From Phytopythium helicoides (Eukaryota > Oomycota > Peronosporomycetes > Pythiales > Pythiaceae), in NCBI GenBank assembly GCA_024867545.1, contig JANFNE010000023.1, forward strand, positions 1 through 64,000: a stretch of DNA of 64,000 nt, read 5' to 3'. The position numbers and the translations under genes were made by a program. How positions within the stretch are numbered: the stretch's first letter is position 1; the number at the start of each line of letters is the position of its first letter. This document shows positions 12,482 to 21,609 of the stretch, piece after piece. The notes below the pieces were generated by a model that worked only from the letters and a program-made list of their open reading frames with translations, was not told the DNA's origin and did not search any database.

Positions 12482-14159
12482 ATGGCACAACAGAATCGAT
12501 TAGTGGTAGTCTGTGTGATTGTAATTATGCTGATAGCGCTGGCACCTCCTGCAGCAGCAGAAAATCAAGTAACAATGCTTCCTACTGAGGAGGAGGAGCC
12601 TTGCATCCTCCCGCCATGGTTGTATCAACGAGATTCCGGTTCTGGTTCAGGAACAAGGGTTGATGACCGTATCCAGCAAAACTACCAGCCTCTTGGTATT
12701 GATTGTGACGATGAAGGCGGAAGCTCTGATAGCCCAGCTTCTGGTTTTGGTTCCACCGACTTGGCGATTGATGACGACGATTGCATTAATGGATCTCCTC
12801 TTCCTCAACCTGTTGACAACCAAGACTATAGCAGCACAACTGCTCAAGGATCTGCTACGGATGATTGCATCAATGGCTCTCCTCTTCCTCAACCTGTTGA
12901 CGATCGAGGCAGTAGTAGCACAGTTGTTCATAAATTCAACGGAGGACTAGCTGCGAATGATTCGAGTGACGACGATTGCATCAATGGTTCGCCACTTCCT
13001 CAGCCCACAGATATTAGCCATAATAACAGTTCAAAAAGCTCAGGGACGGATCGTAGAAGTCAAGACGGCGAGATCACTGACGACGATTGTATCAATTTGC
13101 CTCCCCTCCCGCAACCAGCAGATAATCAAAACAGAAGCATATCCAGTCAAAATGGCTCAGTCACTGCTGATGATGGCAATTATGTCAACCGATCTGCAGG
13201 CAGCGTCAGCATGAACATTATTGACGACCATGCTGACAGCATTAACCATAGCTTCCAAACACCAATCACTTCGATTCGCGGTACACGCAACCGAGGAGCG
13301 TCATCTCCAGAACCCAACAATGGAAAGGCAGCAGACTTTTCAAACTCAACCAACTCAGGTACTGATCTGATGGCATGTTGCTGCCGTACATGTTCGCCGC
13401 TGACTGTCCCTCATTTCTACAGCTGCACCTCGATCAGCACCAACCATATCTCCGATTGCTGCTGGGTCGAGAGCAACGACCGCGGCGTCTTTAAATCCAT
13501 CATCGCACGTGTTTGCGGGCTCAAGGATATCAGGTTCACTGCGTGGCACCTCGCTTCCGCCCTCTGTAATTTCAAGCGACGATAAGGGTAGTACTTCTTC
13601 GCGTGGATCCTTGGACTGCGACGAGCCTCTACCAGTAGCATCAAGCGAACCAGCATCACCTGCTCCGGCAACAACGTCACAGTCTACTACTCCGGTGCCG
13701 ACAACGCCGCCTCCCTCCCGTCGAGCTCCATTATCATCGAACCTGTTCCTGCGGATACCATTGACTCCTCATTGCCCCGGTGATGCAACTCCGGTCAGCG
13801 TCGAAGGCGTTGAAGGCGTCTTTTGCGTACCTGGATTCTACATTTGTGCGTCAAATCGCTCCGACGGTGCTTGCCCTGACCAGCAGGAGGGACTCCTGGA
13901 TGGATCGCATTGCGGCATCGTTCGAACTGGAGTACACGGCTGTAAGCCTGGCCCTCGCCCCCAGCGCTTTGCCGAGATACCGAACTGTCGAGATCAAGGC
14001 CTCGAGGCTGTGAGTGTCGCTGGGGTCGGCACATTCTGCTCAGAGAAACCTGTGTGCTCTGGCTCCGTGTTTGGCAAATGTCCTCAGGCGCAGTTCGGGC
14101 TCAGCTTCCCATCGCACTGCCGGAACATGTCTACAGGTGTGTTTGGCTGTGCTGTGTGA
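12482..14159 (+). CDS. secreted protein: acidic tandem repeats plus two cysteine modules
   Basis: Exons are 12482-13358 and 13423-14159 (phase 1; donor G|GTACTG, acceptor TTTCTACAG), giving about 537 aa. Residues 1-26 form a signal peptide (VVVCVIVIMLIALAPPAAA). Four copies of an acidic, proline-rich repeat with core DDCINGSPLPQP follow, separated by Ser/Asn-rich linkers; the fourth reads DDCINLPPLPQP. A Pro/Ser/Thr-rich stretch leads to two tandem six-cysteine modules with spacing C-x16-C-x5/6-C-x7/8-C-x12-C-x9-C. Each ends in a GVHGC- or GVFGC-like motif. The same module occurs in the gene ending at 15332. Role unknown; an extracellular or wall protein is likely. No RxLR motif was noticed after the signal peptide. 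Confidence 0.8.
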
Positions 14160-14400
14160 TCCCAGTAGTCTGTCAAACCTAAACAAACTAGCGTCGCATG
14201 TCAATCGATCTTCACCGAGTACTGTAGGCACAAACGTGTAAGCTCGGTTACTTGTTGTTCATTTTGGCTGTACGTGGCTTCATCCTTTAGCCATCTTGCA
14301 TTGCCATCAAGAAGAACTCCATCAAGCGAGAGAGCGTGGCAACCTTTTCTGAATCCGGTGGCTTTTCTCTCGGTCTCAGCTCCTCGATACAAGTCTCAGC

Positions 14401-15219
14401 ATGGCGCTGAGCTACGCGCAGTTCATCGAGGATGGCGATCTGCTCGTGCGTCGGTCTCACGCGCGCGCAGCGGCGGAGCAAGCACGTGGCGCTGGCGCGT
14501 CGACTGTCGCTGTGTGGGAATGGAGGCATGGCCCGCGACCGGTGAGCGAGCTCCGCTTGTTATAGAGGTGATGCTTGTCACTGATCCATAGATCGTTCAA
14601 TGAAGCATCTTGATGGCAACGCGTTCCTCGTGTCAACTGGGAATCTCCGGCATCTGAAAGCAGAGCAACGACCAGCAAGCAGTGAGCTGGGGCAACAGCT
14701 TGTTGGGCTAGATGATGAAGAGGGTGAATTTGTCGATGAGGTTGGTGGTAAGGTGGAGTCTCAGTGTCCTTACAGCAAGCTGACGGTAGTCGCTGTTTTC
14801 GCTAGGACGAGTGTCTTGTGGAGCCCGTAGCGTTGCCGACAGCTGCTTCCGAGGCGGTGATTCTCGAGCTACATGTCGTTTACCATGCGACGTACCAGAC
14901 GCCAGCGCTCTACTTTCGCGCGGCCGCGGTTGATGGAACACCTGTGCAGTCTCAGCGAGTCCTGCAGCACGTTTACTTCCCCGGTCACAACAATCGCTTG
15001 CCGGTGGTCGCATCCATGGAGCAGCACCCAGTGTTAGGGACACCCTTCTCGATGCTGCATCCGTGCGAGACTGCGAGCGCAATGGAGATTCTCATGGCGC
15101 AACCACGACAGGCTGCCTCGGATGAGTCGATGGCAACATACCTGGAGAGCTGGCTGAGTCTCGTACAGCCTCTCACAGGAATCTCTCCCTTTGACTATGT
15201 TCAGAAGGGCAACGAGTAG
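14401..15219 (+). CDS. ATG10: ATG10-like E2 enzyme of autophagy, 3 exons
   Basis: Proposed exons are 14401-14541, 14606-14740 and 14806-15219, all phase 0, giving about 229 aa. The middle exon uses the weaker splice sites AAG|CAT and GAG|GTTGGT, so its edges are less certain. The third exon holds the family signature: ELHVVYHATYQTPALYFRA, then GTPFSMLHPCET with the presumed catalytic cysteine in HPC. The N-terminal WEWRHGP also fits. ATG10 conjugates ATG12 to ATG5 (family knowledge). It sits between the two cysteine-module genes, apparently by chance. Confidence 0.85.
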
Positions 15220-15331
15220 AAGAAGGCATTTACTTTGGTGCAAATGCAAATGCCTTACGCCTCGAACGCTGGGTCATCTCCAACGCTTCGCGCCAACTAG
15301 TAATCCTATCACTGCATGCAAGTTCGTCGTG

Positions 15332-15991
15332 TTACCTACGTAGTCGAGTTGGCTTTGTGCCTGGACGGCAACCATGCACGCCGTTCCACACTTCAGCGCA
15401 GTGCGAGCCTTCCTCCAACCCTTTTTGACGTCCAGGACATGCGCCGTCAAAGCTGCCACTGCAGACAACACCGTAGACGCAGAAAGAGCCTGGAATCGTC
15501 TCGACACTCACGTTTGTACACGGGAAAGTAACTTCTGCGTCTTCAAAAGGGGAAGAGGACGAGCTGGAGCTTCCGCTTGACTTCGTACTCTTGGAACCGC
15601 TCTTGTCAGCGCTGGCATTGCTGTCGCTGCCACTGCTGACATCGCTGTTGTTGCTCATGCCAGACTTGGACTCTTCATTGTTCTTGCTGCTGGTACTTCC
15701 GTCACCACTCTCTGATCTCGATGAGGAAGAAGACTCGCTTGCAGACGACGGAGCTGGAACCTTTGACGGTTCATCGGGGTTCCAGCTGAGTGGATCGAGA
15801 GTATTCGGTGGCGCTTTCGGATCGGTAGTTGGAGGAGACATGAGTGGAATCGATGCAAATGGGTCGCTATCTCCTTCATTCAGCGAAGATAGCGGGATAA
15901 ATGCCGACGGGTCCGCTGCTATTGCTTCATTCACCATTAGCAGATGAGCCAACGACAACCCTGAGGCGCTGACCAAAACGAGTAGTCTCAT
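15332..15991 (-). CDS. secreted Ser-rich protein with one cysteine module
   Basis: I chose the ATG at 15991 because it begins a clear signal peptide (MRLLVLVSASGLSLAHLLM); an in-frame ATG at 16057 would bury it. The mature protein of about 195 aa has a Pro/Asp-rich part, then a long Ser/Asn/Lys linker. It ends in one six-cysteine module spaced C-x12-C-x5-C-x7-C-x12-C-x9-C, closing with GVHGCRPG. It is a paralogue of the C-terminal modules of the gene at 12482-14159. The stop follows soon after the module (TRLRR). Function unknown. Confidence 0.75.
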   Translation of the reverse strand: MRLLVLVSASGLSLAHLLMVNEAIAADPSAFIPLSSLNEGDSDPFASIPLMSPPTTDPKAPPNTLDPLSWNPDEPSKVPAPSSASESSSSSRSESGDGSTSSKNNEESKSGMSNNSDVSSGSDSNASADKSGSKSTKSSGSSSSSSSPFEDAEVTFPCTNVSVETIPGSFCVYGVVCSGSFDGACPGRQKGLEEGSHCAEVWNGVHGCRPGTKPTRLRR

Positions 15992-16519
15992 TCGCCGTGA
16001 AAAGTGAAGCGATGATGTCTCGGCTAATCCGTAAATGGCCCATGCCGTGAGATGCAATTAGCACTGCTTGCTCTCATGATGGTACAGTAGGTAGTATCGT
16101 CAATGTGGCATCTGATGCTTGAGGCAACTTTGGGTGCAAGACGTGCTCAACAAAGCAGCCAAATTCGTCCAGGTTGCGATGGCTAGTGGTCAGCGCAAAA
16201 GCCATGGGATGCTGCGTCTGGTATGCGAATCAAGGCCACCCATTTACCAAACGAGCGCTGCAAGTGTCGATGCGAGGGAAAATAGAGCGTATCCACGCAA
16301 TTGAACACTTCGCTCGTGACGTCGCAGACAAGACGCGCGCGTATATTTGGCTGCTTCGCATCTTCGACTTGCATTGCGGAGACACATCAAATCAACTCGT
16401 TTATCAAAATAGCAAGCGCCTCACACAGTCGCATGTTGGCGAACAGGTTGAAGGGACCGCACAATCGCAGCTTTGGTATCTCGTCCGGGCAAAGGCAAAG
16501 ACAACTTTTATGTACTTTT
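15992..16519. other. intergenic, nothing firm
   Basis: Only short ORFs without recognisable motifs. It lies between the promoter of the minus-strand secreted-protein gene and the left arm of the inverted duplication. Confidence 0.4.
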
Positions 16520-16663
16520 TCAATCTTTGAGCCTTGGAGCTGCTGAGAAGTCCGGCGACCGGTGGTACAGCGCGAGTGAGCCCAGGCCGAGCTCCAGCGC
16601 GCCGAACTGCGTCACGAGCTGCCGCAGCGACAGCGGGACGCGGGTGTCAAGGGCGTCCGCCAT
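16520..16663 (-). pseudogene. 5' fragment of the CDT1-like gene
   Basis: From the ATG at 16663 this fragment encodes the first 39 or so residues of the gene at 19272 with only two differences (MADALDTRVPLSLRQL against MADALDARVPPSLRQL). Similarity stops near 16550; the frame then runs into unrelated sequence and ends. It marks the outer edge of the left inverted arm. Confidence 0.85.
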
Positions 16664-17003
16664 GGTCTCCGCTGGTGTTGTGAAGTAGGCTGCGTCCGAT
16701 TGCTCTCCAAGTGTGCGTGAACGGTACGCCACACCAAGCTCACATCAAACAAACAAATCCCGACAAGAAGATGAAGATGAAGATGAAGAGGAAGCGATCT
16801 TTTGACATTGAGCGAGATAGCTCCTTGTCGAGCTGGTAGCGAGCGATGAAGCCGTGACTTTTACCATCTACAGCTAGGCAGCTAGCTGTAGCGATCATGG
16901 CGCTGGCGTGTGTCGTCATTTTTCTTTTTGATTGTCAAGGATGTCTCCAATATTGGTCCAAAGGCTGGTAAAAGGAAAGCTGGCCGAGTCTCGCAACAAA
17001 AGC

Positions 17004-17076
17004 CGTCCTCGAAGGGACTCGAACCCTCAATCTCCGCCTTCGGAGGGCGATGCCTTATCCATTAGGCCACGAGGAC
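17004..17076 (-). tRNA. tRNA-Arg (anticodon CCG)
   Basis: The minus strand folds as a full cloverleaf of 73 nt. The acceptor stem GTCCTCG pairs with CGAGGAC. The D arm is GCC/GGC, and the anticodon stem TCGCC pairs with GGCGG around the loop CTCCGAA (anticodon CCG). The T arm is GAGGG-TTCGAGT-CCCTT. It has no intron. Confidence 0.93.
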
Positions 17077-17103
17077 TTGGACATCTCATGCACGGCATTG
17101 GCG

Positions 17104-17385
17104 TCATTCACGTCCTGTGCAAAGAGTGAGCGCTCTGTGTGATGACCACCGCTTTGAGTCACCTTCGCGCGACATTTGGTAAAAAGTATCTTTTCTTGGC
17201 AATCGATGCAAGCGCTTGCACTCAGCGCAGTCCGTCTGGATCGAGGCCTCGACTCCAACGCTGAGTCCCTCCGAGGGTGAGGCTTGCTCGTTTTCGTGCC
17301 TCCGAGCGCGGTCTTTAATGGATGCAGTGCTCCTCGCTTTTCCTATCTCTATCAGTACGGATAGAGCGCCTGTTGAGTCAGTCAT
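17104..17385 (-). CDS. 93-codon ORF, left-arm copy
   Basis: Starts MTDSTGALSVLIEIGK and contains GVEASIQTDCAECKRLH, with three cysteines in all. It differs from the right-arm copy (18527-18808) only near the C-terminus. Preservation in both arms may reflect recent duplication rather than selection. It may be an exon fragment of an unrecognised gene. Confidence 0.3.
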   Translation of the reverse strand: MTDSTGALSVLIEIGKARSTASIKDRARRHENEQASPSEGLSVGVEASIQTDCAECKRLHRLPRKDTFYQMSREGDSKRWSSHRALTLCTGRE

Positions 17386-17555
17386 GCTGAGGTTCTCGAC
17401 AGGAATGGAGTGTCGAGACTAGCCTGCGAGGCAGCACTGAAAGACTGAGTGGTGTTATTGGCAGGTCAGACACCACACAATGGTCTTCAGGAGTTTACAC
17501 ACGAATGCAGTCACCAATTCCATACCTCAGAGTCGATGTGCTCGCAGATGTTGTG

Positions 17556-18365
17556 AAAGCATGATCTGAAGACACTTGAGCCGATAGGAAAGGTCTGATT
17601 TAATTTGATTCAACTCTGGATGTCACTGCTGCAATAACCGTGACAATACTTGGGGCGTAGACACAAGCAGTGTTCATTTCAGTCCATGTGTGCGTATCAC
17701 TCGCTTGAGCCTCAGGTTGTGGCAAATCGAGTAGGAAGCAATGGCGGATTCTCGACTCCGATAATATTTACTTGATTTCTACCGTTCCGCTGTCAGCATG
17801 TCGGTGGGTCGAGATCTCGCTTTCGAATTCGCCTCGAAAGCTCAGCTGAGCATGGTTTCGGCTCCTATTTCATTCCAATCCTCACACGCTCAAAAAACAC
17901 GATGAGTTTCGTGCACCCCACAGTGCACATCAAGTCATTGTCGACGTGCTCAATAATCCTCTTCGTGAATGCCTTCTGTATGCGCATAAGTTTGGGTGCC
18001 AAGCCAGAGCGTGATTTCTCGAGAACGCGAGCATGAACCCTACCGACATGCCCGACAAGGTCAGGGGCTAAGTAACATAAGGGACCATTCAAATAAAACC
18101 AAGCAAGCACATGCGAACAAATTCCATTGGCACCGTATTACCTTGAAAAGCCTGTTGATGGTCTGTGCGTCTTTGGCGCAGGGATCCTCACCGACCTCGT
18201 CGCGACCATACGTCACTGCTGGTACAGGTAGTGCCAACATCATAGGTCGCTTAGACCAGTAAACAGGTCACAAGCGCGCTACAATGTTCGTAACCTACTT
18301 GTAATCTAAGTCTTCGTGTTACAGGTGGTGCATCCTGCTTTCGCTTCGTACTTGGGCACCACAGC
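17556..18365. other. spacer between inverted arms
   Basis: Single-copy spacer of about 0.8 kb. A weak minus-strand gene model (17865-18243) is the only coding candidate. Confidence 0.6.
17865..18243 (-). CDS. possible small two-exon gene in the spacer
   Basis: An ORF from ATG 18243 (MMLALPVPAVTYGRDEVG) reaches a good donor, AAG|GTAATA, near 18142. An acceptor TTACTTAG lies near 18071. The longest downstream frame (to 17865, ending VRIGMK) needs a phase that this splice does not give, so the C-terminus is uncertain. No family recognised. Confidence 0.2.
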
Positions 18366-18526
18366 CGCGAGCACATCGACTCTGCTGTATGGAATTGGTG
18401 ACTGCATTCGTGTGTAAACTCCTGAAGACCATTGTGTGGTGTCTGACCTGCCAATAACACCACTCAGTCTTTCAGTGCTGCCTCGCAGGCTAGTCTCGAC
18501 ACTCCATTCCTGTCGAGAACCTCAGC

Positions 18527-18808
18527 ATGACTGACTCAACAGGCGCTCTATCCGTACTGATAGAGATAGGAAAAGCGAGGAGCACTGCATCCATTAAAGA
18601 CCGCGCTCGGAGGCACGAAAACGAGCAAGCCTCACCCTCGGAGGGACTCAGCGTTGGAGTCGAGGCCTCGATCCAGACGGACTGCGCTGAGTGCAAGCGC
18701 TTGCATCGATTGCCAAGAAAAGATACTTTTTACCAAATGTCGCGCGAAGGTGACTCAAAGTGGTGGTCATCATCCATGGCGCTCACTCTTTGCACAGGAG
18801 GTGAATGA
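18527..18808 (+). CDS. 93-codon ORF, right-arm copy
   Basis: Same ORF as at 17104-17385, about 28 bp upstream of the tRNA. No motif identifies it. Whether it is expressed cannot be judged from sequence. Confidence 0.3.
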   Translation: MTDSTGALSVLIEIGKARSTASIKDRARRHENEQASPSEGLSVGVEASIQTDCAECKRLHRLPRKDTFYQMSREGDSKWWSSSMALTLCTGGE

Positions 18809-18835
18809 CGCCAATGCCGTGCATGAGATGTCCAA

Positions 18836-18908
18836 GTCCTCGTGGCCTAATGGATAAGGCATCGCCCTCCGAAGGCGGAGATTGAGGGTTCGAGTCCCTT
18901 CGAGGACG
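18836..18908 (+). tRNA. tRNA-Arg (anticodon CCG), second copy
   Basis: Identical 73-nt cloverleaf to the copy at 17004-17076, on the opposite strand. Both copies look functional; all stems pair. Confidence 0.93.
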
Positions 18909-19271
18909 GCTTTTGTTGCGAGACTCGCCCAGCTCTGCTTTTACCAGCCGTCGGAACCAATATTGGAGACATCCTTGATAACCAAAAACAAACAAACAAA
19001 CGAAATGACAACACACGCCAGCCCCATGAGCGCCTCATCAGCGCCTCAACTAGCTGTCTAGCTCTAGACGGTAGAATAAGTCACGGTTGCGTCGCTCGCC
19101 ACCAGCTCGACAAGGAGCTATCTCGCTCATTGTCAAAAGATCACTTCATCTTCATCTTCTTGTCGGGATTTGTTTGGTTTGATGTCAGCTTGGTGTGGCG
19201 TACCGTTCACGCACACTTGGAGAGCAATCGGCTTCACTATAGCCTCGCTGCGCTGCCAGGCAGCGGAGACC
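18909..19271. other. promoter side of CDT1-like gene
   Basis: Sequence within the right arm between the tRNA and the CDT1-like ATG. It contains an AAACAAACAAACAAAC run near 18985 and GGCTTCACTATAGCC near 19228. The latter resembles the inverted repeat upstream of ATP-citrate lyase. Confidence 0.4.
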
Positions 19272-20306
19272 ATGGCGGACGCCCTTGACGCGCGCGTCCC
19301 GCCGTCGCTGCGGCAGCTCGTGACGCAGTTCGGCGCGCTGGAGCTCGGTCTGGGCTCACTGGCGCTGTACCATCGTTCGCCGGACTTTGAGGCGGCGCGG
19401 AGGGCCGTTGAGAGCTCCACGCAGCTCAGTTTTCGGCTCGCGCAGCTGCAGCAGGTGCTGATGCTTTTGCCCGAGGCGTTCGCGCTCGAGTGGAAGCGCC
19501 GTGTCAAGAGTGTGAACGGCGACGACGACGATGAGAGCACCAGTGCCAGCAGCTCCAAGGACACTCCGTTCGTGCTCACGATACGGAAGCTGCCGATAGA
19601 GGACCCGAGTGCGGCTGGAGAGACGGCGACAATTACGACAAGAATCGCCATGTTCCGCGCGCGAGTGAACGAGTTCGTGGTCAAGAAAGCCCGAGAGCTA
19701 CAGGAGAAGGACGGAACGTTGACAGATGAGGAGCTGGTGGAAGTGCTGGGCAAGGTCGAGCTGCCGCTGGCATCGCTCCCGCCGCTTCCTTCAGTTGACA
19801 AGAAGCCCTCCGAGTCGTCGAAGGAGAAGAGCAATGACGAAGAGCTCAAGGCGCAAAAGGAGGCGCAGAAGAAGAACGAGGCGCTGCAGTCCAAGCTGGC
19901 AGCACCAGTCCCCCAGGAATTGCAGACATTGCCAGCGTGGCTAGTAGAAAAGGTGAGGAGACGAGAGGCACAGAGCCGCGAGACGAGTGATCGCAACGCA
20001 CGCGCACTCGAGCGGCGCGTGGTGTCAACGCTGCCACAGCTAAGCGACCAGCTCGAGTCGCTCGCACTGGCGTCTCGCAAGAGCGTCTTTGCTCTCGACG
20101 CACTCGAGAAGCAGCTTGGCGCGCGTGCACCAGTGCCCAAGCGCATCGAGGAGCAGATCTACCTGCTCGAGTCCATGGTTCCGTTTTGGCTGAGTGTGCG
20201 GCTCAGCGACGGCAAGCAGTTCGTGCAACTCGCGCGTCGCGAGAAGTTCCACAAGGTCAAGGCAGCTCTCCGCAAAGCCGTGGCCGAAGCTCTGGACCAG
20301 CTCTAG
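19272..20306 (+). CDS. CDT1: CDT1-like DNA replication licensing factor
   Basis: Single exon, 344 aa, short for CDT1. Residues 8-80 match the geminin-binding-type winged-helix pattern: SLRQLVTQFGALELGLGSL, then a Phe in SPDFEAARRAV, and RLAQLQQVLMLLPEAFALEW. The C-terminal 60 residues (YLLESMVPFWLSVRLSDGKQ, then FVQL and a closing helix) match the MCM-binding winged helix. The linker is Lys/Glu rich. CDT1 loads MCM2-7 at origins (family knowledge). The ATG at 19272 is supported by conservation in the duplicated fragment at 16663. Assignment is by motif pattern only and is fairly firm. Confidence 0.78.
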   Translation: MADALDARVPPSLRQLVTQFGALELGLGSLALYHRSPDFEAARRAVESSTQLSFRLAQLQQVLMLLPEAFALEWKRRVKSVNGDDDDESTSASSSKDTPFVLTIRKLPIEDPSAAGETATITTRIAMFRARVNEFVVKKARELQEKDGTLTDEELVEVLGKVELPLASLPPLPSVDKKPSESSKEKSNDEELKAQKEAQKKNEALQSKLAAPVPQELQTLPAWLVEKVRRREAQSRETSDRNARALERRVVSTLPQLSDQLESLALASRKSVFALDALEKQLGARAPVPKRIEEQIYLLESMVPFWLSVRLSDGKQFVQLARREKFHKVKAALRKAVAEALDQL

Positions 20307-20543
20307 CCGTTCGTTCCTACCAAGTTGCACTTGTGTACCCATGTCCATCTTGTCCCCATTGCGTTTCGCTTCTATCTTATAAATTGTATCCCACAAGATC
20401 TTGGCACATGAAAGGTCGCAATCGAGGAGCTCCGATGGCCTCGCGAGGATCGAAGGATCGCTCGGCCGCTGCTTCTGCCGCTCACCCGCCGTGGCAGTTT
20501 TCAGTTCTCCACCTGCAGCTTCACAACGGACACGTCGGCTGCA

Positions 20544-21458
20544 ATGGACGCGCGATTCACGGCGATGGACGACGATGCAGGGGCCAGTGGCGTGCTGTGT
20601 GCTCGCAAGGCTGCGCACATGGCCGCCACGCTGGTCTCCACGGTCTCCGGCGCGTTCTCGCAGTGCCTGAGCGGTGTGAGGCGGCCGCACGCGCAGTTTG
20701 ATGCTGAGCACCAGCGGTCGCTGCTGTCGTGCGTCATGCCGGACGATATGGCGAGCGGCGACAGTCGATTCAAGCCTGTCGGGTTCCAGCCGGCCCCGGG
20801 ACCAGAGGCGGCCATGATCGAGCTGCGGAGACGCGTCATGGGAGATGGCTCGATGCCCGCGCCATCCAAGTGGAAGCAACGCAGATTGCAGCAGAAACGC
20901 AAGCAGGACGAGCAGCGACGCAGCACGCCACCTCCTACTGAGAGCAGCAGCAGCAGCGATGTGGCAGCGCTGCTGTCCGACACGACACTGGCGATTGACG
21001 AGCTGCTCGGCACGAGCTCCAAGCCTGGCGACACGCCCAACTTCAGCGTCAAGCTCGAGGACGTGCGGCGGCTGAGCGTGGATGAGCTGTTAGCGCTGTC
21101 GCCGACGCCGGAAAAGACGGGCGAGAACCCTGAGGAGACTGACCCGGCTGACAGTGAGTGCGATGTCGCCGTGACCAAGGACGGAGCAAGGCTTCGCGCG
21201 TGGCTCGCGAACATTGACGCACCTCGCGCCGCCGAGTTCCGCTCATATGCAGCAGCCATGGAGCGGCATGGGTTCCAGTCGCTCGCTGACTTGGCGCAGC
21301 TAGACGAGCAGGACGTCGAGACAGCCATGAGCGAGATTGGCATTTCAAAGTTTGCGCACCGCCTGCGAATCCGCAAGGCCATACGCGAGCTGCACGTGGC
21401 ACAGCCAGCTCCAGTAGCTCCAGTAGCACCTGCAGTCACCGCTGTCGCGGCAGCTTGA
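20544..21458 (+). CDS. SAM-domain protein
   Basis: Single exon, 304 aa. The N-terminal 100 residues include CVMPDDMASGDSRFKPVGFQ. Residues 110-130 are basic (WKQRRLQQKRKQDEQRR), followed by Ser-rich and acidic stretches. Residues about 213-283 fit a sterile alpha motif: LRAWLANI, HGFQSLADLAQLDEQDV, then IGISKFAHRLRIRKAI. The tail is a short Pro-Val-Ala repeat. SAM domains mediate protein or RNA contacts; the exact role is unknown. It follows the CDT1-like gene by 237 bp on the same strand. Confidence 0.82.
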   Translation: MDARFTAMDDDAGASGVLCARKAAHMAATLVSTVSGAFSQCLSGVRRPHAQFDAEHQRSLLSCVMPDDMASGDSRFKPVGFQPAPGPEAAMIELRRRVMGDGSMPAPSKWKQRRLQQKRKQDEQRRSTPPPTESSSSSDVAALLSDTTLAIDELLGTSSKPGDTPNFSVKLEDVRRLSVDELLALSPTPEKTGENPEETDPADSECDVAVTKDGARLRAWLANIDAPRAAEFRSYAAAMERHGFQSLADLAQLDEQDVETAMSEIGISKFAHRLRIRKAIRELHVAQPAPVAPVAPAVTAVAAA

Positions 21459-21609
21459 AGCTTTTGTTCGTGAGTCCTCTCGATGGCATGCAAACAGAAC
21501 GCAGTAGTGTCGACGCGCATGCGAATATATATTTTGTTTGTGTTTGCTTCATCTATGAGCGAGCGCGTAGCTCGCATTGCATCGCCTACTCGACTCCATG
21601 GAACTCCAC

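Larger units (their letters stand above)
16550..17555. repeat. inverted repeat, left arm
   Basis: About 1 kb that reads as the reverse complement of 18366-19380. Conserved blocks include the CDT1-like start, the GAAGATGAAGATGAAG tract, GATAGCTCCTTGTCGAGCTG, the tRNA-Arg, the 93-codon ORF and GGTCTTCAGGAGTTTACACA. The alignment has small gaps, mostly between 16790 and 16930. Confidence 0.9.
18366..19380. repeat. inverted repeat, right arm
   Basis: Partner of 16550-17555 in opposite orientation. It carries the plus-strand tRNA-Arg, the 93-codon ORF and the promoter plus first 36 or so codons of the CDT1-like gene, which continues intact beyond the arm. Confidence 0.9.
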
